DNA of 64,000 nt from Massilia sp. PDC64 (GCF_900101265.1 NZ_FMZS01000006.1:395143-459142), one strand, 5' to 3'; positions 27,894 through 36,330 are shown, counted from the stretch's first letter. Notes: a model not told the origin generated them from the letters alone. Program-made: numbers and translations.

Positions 27894-28883
27894 TCAGCCG
27901 GCGAGGATGCGGCGCTTCTCGTTCTCGAATTCGGTGTCGCTGAGGATGCCTTGCGCGCGCAGTTCGCCGAGTTCCTTCAGCAGCCGGATCCGTTCGGCGG
28001 GCGACGTCGCCGGCGCGCCTTGCACCTGCTGGGCCGCCTGCGCGAACGCCTGGCCCAGCGCGGGCGCCAGGCCGAGTCCCACGCCCGCGCCCATCAGGGT
28101 GCCCGCGCCGCCTTCGTTGGAGGCGGCCGTCTCCAGCACGTCGAAGCGGCGCTGCTGCTGGTAGTCGAAGCCGACGATTCCCATCTCGGCACGCCGGGCC
28201 AGCGCGGACTTGAGCGTCTGCACGGCCGGGTCGTCTTCCGGCATATTGATCGAATGGATGTTGAACTGGGTGAGCGCGATGCCGTATTCCGCGATCTCGG
28301 CGGCCAGCGATGCTTCCAGCGCGTTCGACAGGTCGTCGAGCCGCGGCGCGATCTCGAGCACGGACAGGCCACTGCCGAGGATGGCGTTGGCGATGTCGGT
28401 CTTGATGCGGGTCGTCAGCAGGCCGCGCAGGTAGTCGGACAGCGTGTCGGTATCGAAGCCGGGCAGGGTGCCGACGAGTTTGAGCAGGAAGCGTTTCGTA
28501 TCGTCGACGCGGATGCCGTACTGGCCGAACGCACGCACCGGGACCATGATGCCGAATTTCGGATCCTGCAGCTGGATCGGGTCCGGCGTGCCCCAGCGGA
28601 TATCGAGTCGCGTGAGTTTGTCGACGAACCAGACTTCGGCGCTGAACGGCGACGCGCCGCCGAACGGCAGGCCCATCAGCTCGCGCAGCAGGGGGATGTT
28701 TTCCGTGGACAGCGTATGGCGCCCGGCACCGAACGGCCCTTCGTACACGCCGCCGCGGACGAGGAAGGCTTCCTGCGATTCGTTAACGATGAGCTGGGTC
28801 CAGGTGGAAAGTTCTTCCGACGGATATTTCCACGCGAGGACATCGGGACTGCCGTCCCATTTGACCCGGTCGATGATGGCCAC
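27894..28883 (-). CDS. SPFH/Band-7 protein with SHOCT tail (YdjI-like)
   Basis: The protein has 329 residues. The main part fits the SPFH (virion core/YdjI-like) group: DVLAWKYPSEELSTWTQLIVNESQEAFLVRGG, and NIHSINMPEDD. After a Gly/Ala-rich linker, the C-terminus is a SHOCT motif (RIRLLKELGELRAQGILSDTEFENEKRRIL). Proteins of this kind form membrane-associated assemblies. It is the first gene of a pair with the zinc-ribbon membrane protein. Confidence 0.88.
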   Translation of the reverse strand: MAIIDRVKWDGSPDVLAWKYPSEELSTWTQLIVNESQEAFLVRGGVYEGPFGAGRHTLSTENIPLLRELMGLPFGGASPFSAEVWFVDKLTRLDIRWGTPDPIQLQDPKFGIMVPVRAFGQYGIRVDDTKRFLLKLVGTLPGFDTDTLSDYLRGLLTTRIKTDIANAILGSGLSVLEIAPRLDDLSNALEASLAAEIAEYGIALTQFNIHSINMPEDDPAVQTLKSALARRAEMGIVGFDYQQQRRFDVLETAASNEGGAGTLMGAGVGLGLAPALGQAFAQAAQQVQGAPATSPAERIRLLKELGELRAQGILSDTEFENEKRRILAG

Positions 28884-29052
28884 GATCTTCCTTTCAAAGT
28901 GTCAGGAAGGATTGTAGCGCCAAATCATTGCATTATTGAAACTTTGTTGCACTGCTCGCCAGACCCGCACTCCGTGCATTAGCGTACGGACGCCCGTGCC
29001 CGCCTGCGGCATCCTGAACCCGTGATCAATCGCAAACGAAAGGAGTACGATC

Positions 29053-29130
29053 ATGGGCAAATATTTCCTGGCTTGGATCATGGGCGTACCGGCGATCGTG
29101 CTGGTCATCCTGTACCTGTTCTTCCACTGA
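29053..29130 (+). CDS. 25-residue single-span membrane peptide
   Basis: The ATG at 29053 is preceded by AAAGGAG eight bases ahead and the frame ends at TGA 29128-29130. The peptide begins MGKYFLAWIMGVP and the rest is a single hydrophobic span ending in FFH. A strong terminator follows 24 bases later, so it looks like a complete stand-alone transcription unit. I recall similar very short peptides in related Burkholderiales, but this was not searched. Function unknown. Confidence 0.75.
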   Translation: MGKYFLAWIMGVPAIVLVILYLFFH

Positions 29131-29154
29131 TCGTGGGAACCCGCCGCAACGAAT

Positions 29155-29187
29155 GACAACGCCACCAGCCGGTGGCGTTGTCGTTTC
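29155..29187. terminator. Bidirectional terminator after the membrane peptide
   Basis: A perfect 12-bp stem (29155-29166 with 29171-29182) with a 4-base loop, AGCC, is followed by GTTT. It lies between the peptide gene and the convergent ohr gene ending at 29193, and may serve both. Confidence 0.85.
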
Positions 29188-29192
29188 CGGGC

Positions 29193-29609
29193 TTACGCCA
29201 CCGAAATGTTCACGTCGATATTCCCGCGCGACATCTTGGAGTACGGGCACGTCTGGTGCGCGGCGTGAACCAGGTCCAGCGCGACGTCGCGCGGCACGCC
29301 TGGCAGGCTCACACTGAGGCGCGCCTGCAGCGCATAGCCGTCGGTGCCCGTGCCGAGGTCGACTTCCGCATCGACGGCGGTGTCGGCCGGCAGGGCCACA
29401 TGCCGGTCGCGCGCGGCGAGGCCCAGCGCGCCGATGAAGCAGGCCGACCAGCCCGCGGCGAACAGCTGTTCCGGGTTCGTGCCCTTGCCATGGCTGCCCG
29501 GCGGCGACAGCGTGATGTCGAGACGGCCGTCGTCGCTCCGTGCGCTGCCTTCGCGGCCGCCGGTGGTGCGGGTTTTGCCGGTGTAGAGAACCTTGTCGAT
29601 CTTGCTCAT
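29193..29609 (-). CDS. Second Ohr/OsmC-family hydroperoxide resistance protein
   Basis: The protein has 138 residues, about as long as the Ohr at 19431. The redox Cys are in GWSACFIGA and HQTCPYSKMSRGN. AAAGGA precedes the ATG. No ohrR is next to it; instead it follows an exported alpha/beta hydrolase by 25 bases in the same direction, so it is likely cotranscribed with that gene. Confidence 0.93.
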   Translation of the reverse strand: MSKIDKVLYTGKTRTTGGREGSARSDDGRLDITLSPPGSHGKGTNPEQLFAAGWSACFIGALGLAARDRHVALPADTAVDAEVDLGTGTDGYALQARLSVSLPGVPRDVALDLVHAAHQTCPYSKMSRGNIDVNISVA

Positions 29610-29634
29610 GATGTGTCCTTTCGTTGAACAGTGA

Positions 29635-30627
29635 TTAAAGATGGTCGACGGCGATGACGGCATCGGCAAAAGCGCGCGGCGCTTCCTGCGGCAGGTTGTG
29701 GCCGATGCCGCCCTTGATGAGTTCATGCTTGTATTTGCCGGTGAAGCGCTTGGCGTATGCGGCCGGTTCCGGGTGCGGGGCGCCGTTGGCGTCGCCTTCC
29801 AGCGTGATCGTCGGCACGGTGATGGCCGGGAACGTGGCCAGGCGCTGTTCCAGTTTGTCGTACTTCGCTTCGCCCTGGACGAGGCCGAGGCGCCAGCGGT
29901 AGTTGAAGATCGTGATGGCGGTGTGGTCCGGGTTCTCCAGCGACGCGGCGCTGCGGTCGAACGTGCGGTCGTCGAACTGCCATTGCGGCGACGCGGTTTT
30001 CCAGATCAGCCTGGCGAAATCGTGGTGGTTCTTCGCGTAGCCGGCGGCGCCGCGGTCGGTGGCGAAATAGAACTGGTACCACCATTGCAGCTCGGCGGCC
30101 GGCGGCAGTGGTTGCTTGCCGCTTTCCTGGCTGCCGATCAGGTAGCCGCTCACGGACACCAGCCCTTTGACACGTTCCGGCCACAGCGCGGCCACGATGT
30201 CGGCGCTGCGCGCGCCCCAGTCGTAGCCGGCCAGGATCGCCTTGTCGATCTTGAGCGCGTCCATCAGGTCAACGACGTCCTGCGCCAGCGCGGCCGGCTC
30301 GCCGTTGCGCACGGCTTTCGGATCCAGGAAGCGGGTCGTGCCGTAGCCGCGCAGGTGGGGCACGATCACGCGGTAGCCGGCTTTGGTGAGCAGCGGCACG
30401 ACGTCGACATAGCTGTGGATGTCGTACGGCCAGCCGTGCAGCAGGATCACGACGGGACCGTTGGCCGGACCCGCGTCGACGTAGCCGACGTTCAGCACGC
30501 CCGCATCGATCTGCTTGACGGACGAGAAAGCGTCGGCGGCCTGCGCGTGGGCCGTGCCGAGGGCGGCGACGGTGAGGGCGGCTGCGCCGAAGACGTTGCG
30601 CAGCGTACGGGCGATGGACTGGTGCAT
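29635..30627 (-). CDS. Exported alpha/beta hydrolase, epoxide-hydrolase-like
   Basis: The protein has 330 residues with a signal peptide (cleavage near GTAHAQA). HGWPYD is the oxyanion segment, GYDWGARS carries an Asp nucleophile, as in epoxide hydrolases and haloalkane dehalogenases, and GGIGHNLPQEAP supplies the His. Export is unusual for this enzyme class. Downstream is an ohr gene, and the divergent gene is a carboxylesterase; both starts are served by a region with two similar palindromes. Confidence 0.87.
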   Translation of the reverse strand: MHQSIARTLRNVFGAAALTVAALGTAHAQAADAFSSVKQIDAGVLNVGYVDAGPANGPVVILLHGWPYDIHSYVDVVPLLTKAGYRVIVPHLRGYGTTRFLDPKAVRNGEPAALAQDVVDLMDALKIDKAILAGYDWGARSADIVAALWPERVKGLVSVSGYLIGSQESGKQPLPPAAELQWWYQFYFATDRGAAGYAKNHHDFARLIWKTASPQWQFDDRTFDRSAASLENPDHTAITIFNYRWRLGLVQGEAKYDKLEQRLATFPAITVPTITLEGDANGAPHPEPAAYAKRFTGKYKHELIKGGIGHNLPQEAPRAFADAVIAVDHL

Positions 30628-30672
30628 TTCGATTCCTCCGGTAAGTGTTCAGATGGGCCGTTGCCGTAAATT

Positions 30673-30755
30673 GATTATCGCGGTAATCATTATGAAGATA
30701 ACTTTATCCGAGCTTCCGGCGCTTGGCAAGCACGAAAACCATTATTTCGATAATT
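30673..30755. promoter_or_regulatory. Two ATTAT...TAAT palindromes between divergent hydrolase and esterase genes
   Basis: Two 16-base imperfect palindromes, GATTATCGCGGTAATC (30673-30688) and CATTATTTCGATAATT (30740-30755), lie 67 bases apart centre to centre. Both have ATTAT and TAAT half-sites six apart with a central CG. They sit in the AT-rich gap ahead of the two divergent starts (30627 and 30828). They look like operators of an unidentified regulator. Confidence 0.5.
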
Positions 30756-30827
30756 ATTTTTGACACGGCGGTCTGTCCGAAAAGGCGGTCGCTAGAATGT
30801 CATTTCGACAAATAACAAGGAGACATC

Positions 30828-32354
30828 ATGAAAAGTGCGGCGGTAATCGCCGGATGCCTGCTGGCTTGTGCGGCCCAGGCGGCCCAGGTGACGGACCCGG
30901 TGCGGGTCACGGGAGGACAAATCGTCGGCACGGCGGCCGACGGGATGAAGACGTTCCTGGGCGTGCCGTTCGCCGCGCCGCCCGTCGGCAAGCTGCGCTG
31001 GCGCGCGCCGCAACCGGTCGTGCCGTGGCAGGGCGTGAAACCCGCGCACGCCTACGCGCCCGCGTGCGCCCAGACGGCTGCGTGGATCCCGGATCCGAAA
31101 AGCGAAGACTGCCTGTACCTGAACGTGTGGGCGCCCGCGAAGGCGCAGAAACTCCCCGTCATCGTCTGGATCCACGGCGGGGGCTACTACGGCGGCACGG
31201 GCGCGCAGCCCGGTTATGACGGGGCCAACCTGGCGCGGCGTGGCGTCGTCGTCGTCACCATCAACTACCGCCTCGGCATCTTCGGCTTCTTCGCCCACCC
31301 CGAGCTGACGGCGGAATCGCCGGACAAGGCGTCGGGCAATCAGGGCATGGAAGACCAGGTCGCGGCGCTGCGCTGGGTAAAGGAAAACATCGCGGCCTTC
31401 GGCGGTGACCCGGCGCGCGTCACGATCATGGGCGAATCCGCGGGCGGCGAATCGGTCGCGGTGCTCGTCGCGTCACCGCTGGCGAAGGGTCTGTTCCAGC
31501 GCGCGATCTCGCAAAGCGGCAACTTCGCCATGCCGATCGACGCCGGCGAGAACGGCTTGTTCGACCGCAAGGCCGCGGAAGCCGCCGGCGTGGCGTTGAC
31601 CAGGGCAGTCGGTGCGAAGAGCCTGGCGGACCTGCGCGCGCTGCCCGTCGCTGCGCTGCAGAAACCGGCGTGGGCACCGCATCCGATCGTCGACGGCCAC
31701 CTGCTGCGCGAAGACCTGACGACGACCTACCGCAACCACCGCCAGAACGACGTGCCCCTGCTCGCGGGCTGGAATGCGGAAGAGGGCAAGGATCTCGCAC
31801 CAGAAATCCTCGGCACGGACAAGTTCACGGCCGCCACGCACAAGGCGCTCGTGACGAAGCTGCTGGGCCATGCGCCGTCGGCCGCCGTGCTGGCCACGTA
31901 CCCGGGGGCGACGGATGCGGAAGCGAAGGCATCCATCGACCGGCTCACGACCGACTGGTGGGGTTGGCGCACGTGGTACTGTGCGTCGCTGCAGGCACAG
32001 TACGGCAAGGCCAGGCCCTACCTCTACTATTTCACGCACCGGCCGACGGAGCCGCTCACGCCGTGCGGCTATGGTTGCGGGGCGGGACATGGCGCCGAGA
32101 TCCAGTACGTGTTCGACCATCTCGGCCAGGATCCGCGGCCGTGGTCCGCGTACGACCGGCAACTGGCCGCGCGCCTGGCCGACACGTGGGCAAGCTTCGC
32201 GCGCACGGGCACGCCGAACGGCAAGGGCTTGCCCGACTGGCCCGCGTTCGACGGCACGCCGGCGACCATCGTGCGCATCGGCGACGCCGCGGACTTGCAG
32301 GCGCGCGGCAGGCTGCCGGATTTTTCGTTGTTCGGACAGTCGCCCGGACACTAG
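30828..32354 (+). CDS. Type-B carboxylesterase, exported
   Basis: The protein has 508 residues with a signal peptide (MKSAAVIAGCLLACAAQAAQ). The nucleophile Ser is in GESAGG, the acidic residue in WNAEEGKD and the His in GAGHGAEIQYVF. SEDCLYLNVW and the HGGG oxyanion loop confirm the carboxylesterase/para-nitrobenzyl-esterase family. It cleaves carboxylic esters in the periplasm or outside the cell. AAGGAG lies ahead of the ATG. Confidence 0.93.
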   Translation: MKSAAVIAGCLLACAAQAAQVTDPVRVTGGQIVGTAADGMKTFLGVPFAAPPVGKLRWRAPQPVVPWQGVKPAHAYAPACAQTAAWIPDPKSEDCLYLNVWAPAKAQKLPVIVWIHGGGYYGGTGAQPGYDGANLARRGVVVVTINYRLGIFGFFAHPELTAESPDKASGNQGMEDQVAALRWVKENIAAFGGDPARVTIMGESAGGESVAVLVASPLAKGLFQRAISQSGNFAMPIDAGENGLFDRKAAEAAGVALTRAVGAKSLADLRALPVAALQKPAWAPHPIVDGHLLREDLTTTYRNHRQNDVPLLAGWNAEEGKDLAPEILGTDKFTAATHKALVTKLLGHAPSAAVLATYPGATDAEAKASIDRLTTDWWGWRTWYCASLQAQYGKARPYLYYFTHRPTEPLTPCGYGCGAGHGAEIQYVFDHLGQDPRPWSAYDRQLAARLADTWASFARTGTPNGKGLPDWPAFDGTPATIVRIGDAADLQARGRLPDFSLFGQSPGH

Positions 32355-32395
32355 CGAAACGGCGTAAGCTGTCTCCTCCGATGCCGGGAGGTCCC

Positions 32396-33202
32396 ATGAC
32401 GCTTGCCGATGCAAAGTTTGGCGGATCCATTCCGCAGCTCTACGAGCGCCTGCTCGTGCCGTTGATCTTCCAGCCCTACGCGGACGACATGGCGGCGCGC
32501 GTGGCCGGGAGCCGGCCTGCGCGCGTGCTGGAAATCGCGGCCGGCACGGGCGTCGTCACGCGCGCGCTGGCGCAATGCCTGCCGGCCTCCAGCACGATCG
32601 TCGCGACGGACCTCAACCAGGCCATGCTCGACCAGGCCATCGCCACCGGCACCGCGCGCGCTGTCCAGTGGCGGCAGGCGGACGCCATGCACCTGCCGTT
32701 TCCCGACGCCGCGTTCGACGTCGTCGCGTGCCAGTTCGGTGCCATGTTTTTTCCCGACAAGGTGGCCGCCTTTGCCGAGGCGCGGCGCGTGCTGCACCCC
32801 GGCGGGCGATTCATCTTCAACGTCTGGGACCGGATCGAGGACAACGACTTCGCGGCCGTCGTCACGGACGCGCTGGCACAGGCATTTCCCGTCGACCCGC
32901 CGCGATTCCTCGCGCGCACCCCGCACGGCTACCACGACCTGGCCGTCATCGCGGAGGAACTGGCGCGGGCCGGTTTCACGACGCCGCCCGCGTGCACGAC
33001 ATTGGCCGCGCGCAGCCGGGCCGCCACGTCCGACGTGCCGGCTATCGCGTACTGCCAGGGCACGCCGCTGCGCAACGAGATCGCGGCGTCCCTGCTGGCT
33101 GACGCCACCGCCGTCGCGACGGCGGCCATCGCACGGCGATTCGGCACCGGTCCGGTGGATGGGAAGATCCAGGCGCACGTGATCGTTGTTGCGCGCTCCT
33201 AG
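32396..33202 (+). CDS. Class I SAM-dependent methyltransferase
   Basis: The protein has 268 residues. Motif I is VLEIAAGTGVVTRAL; the acidic residue that binds SAM ribose is in IVATDLNQAML; motif III/IV is ADAMHLPFPDAAFDVVACQFG. The class fits methyltransferase type-11 proteins such as UbiE-like enzymes. GGGAGG precedes the ATG. The acceptor is unknown. The stop shares CTAG with the convergent AraC gene. Confidence 0.9.
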   Translation: MTLADAKFGGSIPQLYERLLVPLIFQPYADDMAARVAGSRPARVLEIAAGTGVVTRALAQCLPASSTIVATDLNQAMLDQAIATGTARAVQWRQADAMHLPFPDAAFDVVACQFGAMFFPDKVAAFAEARRVLHPGGRFIFNVWDRIEDNDFAAVVTDALAQAFPVDPPRFLARTPHGYHDLAVIAEELARAGFTTPPACTTLAARSRAATSDVPAIAYCQGTPLRNEIAASLLADATAVATAAIARRFGTGPVDGKIQAHVIVVARS

Positions 33203-34023
33203 CCGGCACGGATCTGCGAGGGACTGAGCCCCAGCAGCCGGCGCATCCAGCGCGCCATGTGGCTCGGATGCGCGAACCCCGTTTCCAGCGCGATCTCCGT
33301 GATGCCGAGCCTCCCCTCGAGCAGATGCAGCCGCGCCCGTTCCACGCGCCGTTCGAGCACGAACCGGTGGACGGGCGTGCCGGTCGCCAGTTTGAACAAG
33401 GCCTTGAAATGCGACGGGCTGAACCCCGCGACGGCGGCCAGTTCGGCGAGCGTCAGGTCCTGGTCCAGGTGGGCGTCGACATATTCGATGACGTGGCGCA
33501 GGCGCCAGGCGGGGAGCGCCCGTGCCGGCGCGGTCGTCGAAGGCGACTGCAGCGCGACGAGGCGCACGGCCAGCGCCGACGCGAGGCTGTCGGCGAACAG
33601 CCTGCCGCCCGGATAGGCGGCATGGTCCTCGGCCTGCATCATCCAGCCGATGCGTTCGATCTGCGGATCGCGGATGTGGATCGCCGGCGCGAGGTCGACG
33701 GTGCGACCCATCTCCTCGGCCGTCGCGCGCAGGTGCGCGGGCGCGAGGCGCAGCAGCAGCGAGGTGGCCGGCAGCGACATGGTCCAGCGGGTGCTCGAGC
33801 CGCCCGGCACGACGCAGAACTGGCCGTGCAGGCGCACGCCCTGCCGCTCGGCCTTGCCGGCCCGGTACGACACCGGCACCGGCGCGCCCAGGTGGAGGCA
33901 CAGCACGTGGCGCTCGTCCACGGGCGAATCGAAGCGGCCCGACGGCACCGGCGACGTCAGGACGTCGAGGAGCGGCAGCGGGGCGGTGGACGGGCTGGGA
34001 TAGCAAGAGGGTCGGTCGGTCAT
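33199..34023 (-). CDS. AraC-family transcriptional regulator
   Basis: The protein has 274 residues. The C-terminal 100 residues contain two helix-turn-helix motifs (LTLAELAAVAGFSPSHFKALFKL and LGITEIALETGFAHPSHMARWMRRLLG). The N-terminal half is a cupin-like effector domain. A strong GGAGGA lies ahead of the ATG. It is divergent from the hydrolase at 34160 and probably regulates it. Confidence 0.92.
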   Translation of the reverse strand: MTDRPSCYPSPSTAPLPLLDVLTSPVPSGRFDSPVDERHVLCLHLGAPVPVSYRAGKAERQGVRLHGQFCVVPGGSSTRWTMSLPATSLLLRLAPAHLRATAEEMGRTVDLAPAIHIRDPQIERIGWMMQAEDHAAYPGGRLFADSLASALAVRLVALQSPSTTAPARALPAWRLRHVIEYVDAHLDQDLTLAELAAVAGFSPSHFKALFKLATGTPVHRFVLERRVERARLHLLEGRLGITEIALETGFAHPSHMARWMRRLLGLSPSQIRAG

Positions 34024-34159
34024 CGCATCCTCCGGTAGGCGTCCCGCCAATGTACAAGGAAATCATCCGTTCGTGTCCATGACCGTCCGCCGGTGCGCGC
34101 CGGGTCCGGGCGGCGTCGCTAGCATCCTTCATGTCCAAATCAACGAAGGAGAGTCGACC

Positions 34160-35092
34160 ATGAAACGCAGGGATTTCTTGTATGTGTCCGCGGCAGCCAT
34201 CGTGGCTGGCCGCGCGCAGGCGGCGGGGCAATCGGAAGTGGAGCGCTACCGCCAGGCGCGGCGCTTCGTGGACCTGCCGTGCGGCCGCATCGCCTACGTC
34301 GAGCGGGGCGCGGGCAAGGCGGCGCTGTTCCTGCACGGGGCACCATTGAACGGCTTTCAATGGCGTGGTGCGATCGATCGCCTGGCGCCGCACCGCCGCT
34401 GCATCGCCCCGGATTTCATGGGCCTCGGCTACTCGCAGGTCCCCGAAAACCAGTCGGTGGCGCCCGCCGCGCAGGTGGCGATGCTCGCGGCGCTGCTGGA
34501 CGCGCTGGGCGTCAGGCAGGTCGACATCGTCGCCTCCGACAGCGGCGGCGCCGTCGCGCAGATGTTCCTGGTCCAATTTCCGGCACGGGTGCGCACGCTG
34601 GTCCTCAGCAACTGCGACACGGAGCCCAACAGCCCGCCGCCGCAGATCCAGCCGGTGCTCGACATGGCACGCGCCGGCACGCTGGCCGACGATACGGCCA
34701 GATGGCTGACCGACGGGAACCTGGCGCGCGCGACGTTCGGCGCGGCCGTGTACCACGATCCGGCGCGGCTCACGGACGACATCATCGACTACTACGCGGC
34801 ACCGCTGGTCAGCACGCCATTGCGGCGCAGGCAGTACCACGCCTTCCACAACGCGCTGGTGCCGAACCCGCTGGCGGGCATCGAGGCGGCGTTGCGGCGC
34901 AGCACGGTGCCGGTGCGGATGGTGTGGGGCACCAGCGACGTGATCTTTCCGGTCGCGGATGCCGCTTATCTCGACCGTATTTTTTTGCGCTCGCAGGGTA
35001 TTCGGCAGGTTCCAAAAGGAAAATTATTTTTTCAGGAGGAATATCCCGATGTTATTGCGGAAGAGGCATTGCATTTATGGAGTGCGATTTAA
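34160..35092 (+). CDS. Exported alpha/beta hydrolase with altered catalytic His site
   Basis: The protein has 310 residues with an N-terminus resembling a Tat signal (MKRRDFLYVSAAAIVAG). HGAPLNGFQW is the oxyanion segment and ASDSGGAVAQ the nucleophile elbow with Ser. At the position where homologues have GGHFLQE, this protein has GKLFFQEEYPD, so the catalytic His appears to be replaced by Leu. The last 35 codons are markedly AT-richer than the rest of the gene. It may be inactive, or use another residue, or belong to a subfamily lacking His. Confidence 0.85.
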   Translation: MKRRDFLYVSAAAIVAGRAQAAGQSEVERYRQARRFVDLPCGRIAYVERGAGKAALFLHGAPLNGFQWRGAIDRLAPHRRCIAPDFMGLGYSQVPENQSVAPAAQVAMLAALLDALGVRQVDIVASDSGGAVAQMFLVQFPARVRTLVLSNCDTEPNSPPPQIQPVLDMARAGTLADDTARWLTDGNLARATFGAAVYHDPARLTDDIIDYYAAPLVSTPLRRRQYHAFHNALVPNPLAGIEAALRRSTVPVRMVWGTSDVIFPVADAAYLDRIFLRSQGIRQVPKGKLFFQEEYPDVIAEEALHLWSAI

Positions 35093-35179
35093 ATAAACCG
35101 ATATATCCAATTAAATCCAAATATCACGGATAATCAAATTTTCTTTATAGTAAAATGATTTGCATTAGGTAATAGAAAG

Positions 35180-35209
35180 ATATCCATCATATGAATGCGC
35201 AATGGATAT
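35180..35209. repeat. Inverted repeat, candidate enhancer-binding site
   Basis: ATATCCAT (35180-35187) and ATGGATAT (35202-35209) are perfect inverted copies with a 14-base spacer. The repeat lies about 130-155 bases ahead of the -24/-12 element, the normal place for a sigma-54 activator such as PrsR. Confidence 0.5.
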
Positions 35210-35336
35210 TACGAATACATATGTTTTATAAGCCATCGGTGAATTACCCGAATTAAGTGTCGGAGTATTTAACAGTTATAGGATCTATATCAATGAGACT
35301 TTAAAAAAACCATTTTCTTTCAAATAGATAAAACGC

Positions 35337-35352
35337 TGGCACATGAATTGCT
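35337..35352 (+). promoter_or_regulatory. Sigma-54 (RpoN) type -24/-12 promoter
   Basis: TGGCACatgaaTTGCT matches the sigma-54 consensus TGGCACn4-5TTGCW, including the invariant GG and GC. It lies 60 bases ahead of the PEP-CTERM start codon. In other PEP-CTERM bacteria these genes depend on RpoN and the PrsK/PrsR pair, so this would fit. Confidence 0.65.
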
Positions 35353-35411
35353 AACAGGTCGCACTGCATTCCATGCACCCATACGCTTATCCACTTGAAA
35401 GGACCACTGAA

Positions 35412-36203
35412 ATGAAATTAAAATTTGCGCTTGCCGCAGCCCTCGCATTCACCGCCATCACCGGCACCGCACACGCCGGCGCCTTTATCAATGGCGGCTT
35501 CGAGGCGGGCAATGCGAATGGCTGGACGACTGGGGAAGGATATCGGGGCGGTGTCGACAACCCAAGCCTGACGGCGGCCACGTTCCTGCCGGGCGGCAGC
35601 CTGTACGCGGGGCCGGCGACCCGCTCGGCCATCAACGCCGCAGGGACGGTCGACCCGTTGCTGGGCACGTTGCTGGGCTCGACCGTTTATTCGGGTCAAT
35701 ATTCTTATCGCACGGAAGACACCACGTTCGGCGGTAATGCGTCGGTCCTCAGCCAGAAGGTGACGAATTACACCGAATCGAACATTTTCTTCGCCTGGAA
35801 AGCCGTGCTGGAAAATGGTGGCCACACCGCCGATGAATCGGCTGAATTGCTGATTACGCTGACCGACGACACGACGGGTACCGTCCTGATCAACCGCGTT
35901 TATAATGCCGGCGACGGTGGCGGCGGCATCGACAGCCGTTTCTCCGTCGACGGCGATCTGTTTTACACCTCGGCATGGCAAATCGAACAGCTCGCGATCG
36001 ATTCGTCGCTCTCCGGCCACGATTTCACGCTGTCGATTCTGGCGGCGGATTGCGAGCCGACCGGACATACGGGTTATGCCTATATCGACGGTTTTGGTGC
36101 CGTTATTCCGCCGGTGAATGTTCCGGAACCGGCATCGGCCGCGCTGATGCTGCTGGGTGCCGGCGCAATGCTGAAATCGCGCCGTCGCAAACAGGCCAAA
36201 TAA
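35412..36203 (+). CDS. PEP-CTERM sorting-domain protein
   Basis: The protein has 263 residues with a signal peptide ending at GTAHAGA. The C-terminus has VPEPASAALMLLGAGAML followed by a short basic tail SRRRKQAK, the tripartite exosortase-sorting signal. The middle part (FINGGFEAGNANGWTTGEGYRGG, later GYAYIDGFGAV) is a beta-sandwich found in many PEP-CTERM exoproteins. It is an exopolysaccharide-associated surface or secreted protein; exosortase is not in the window. Confidence 0.92.
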   Translation: MKLKFALAAALAFTAITGTAHAGAFINGGFEAGNANGWTTGEGYRGGVDNPSLTAATFLPGGSLYAGPATRSAINAAGTVDPLLGTLLGSTVYSGQYSYRTEDTTFGGNASVLSQKVTNYTESNIFFAWKAVLENGGHTADESAELLITLTDDTTGTVLINRVYNAGDGGGGIDSRFSVDGDLFYTSAWQIEQLAIDSSLSGHDFTLSILAADCEPTGHTGYAYIDGFGAVIPPVNVPEPASAALMLLGAGAMLKSRRRKQAK

Positions 36204-36220
36204 ACCGGCATAGCAATGAA

Positions 36221-36250
36221 AGCGCCACCTGCGGGTGGCGTTTTTTTTTT
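36221..36250 (+). terminator. Rho-independent terminator after PEP-CTERM gene
   Basis: CGCCACC (36223-36229) pairs with GGTGGCG (36234-36240), loop TGCG, followed by a ten-T run. It lies 17 bases past the stop codon. Confidence 0.93.
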
Positions 36251-36330
36251 GCACCAGCCGGTCATCCCACCCTCGCGAACACAAGATTTTATTGCCATGC
36301 ATCACAACTGCGGTCATACTGCATCGGTTG

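Larger units (their letters stand above)
35093..35411. other. AT-rich intergenic region upstream of the PEP-CTERM gene
   Basis: This 319-bp gap is far more AT-rich than its surroundings. It holds the inverted repeat and sigma-54-type promoter listed separately. A 21-codon ORF at 35190 has no ribosome-binding site and was not called. No other gene was seen. Confidence 0.8.

Noticed and set aside
26244..28982. 912-codon ORF on the plus strand across the SPFH and zinc-ribbon genes
   Set aside because: Runs antisense through two real genes and has no recognisable domain; a GC-skew shadow.
30760..30797. TTGACA (30760-30765) with TAGAAT (30792-30797) as an esterase promoter
   Set aside because: Spacer is 26 bases, too long for sigma-70.
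35190..35255. 21-codon ORF in the AT-rich gap upstream of PEP-CTERM
   Set aside because: No ribosome-binding site, no hydrophobic or other feature; the first part overlaps the inverted repeat.
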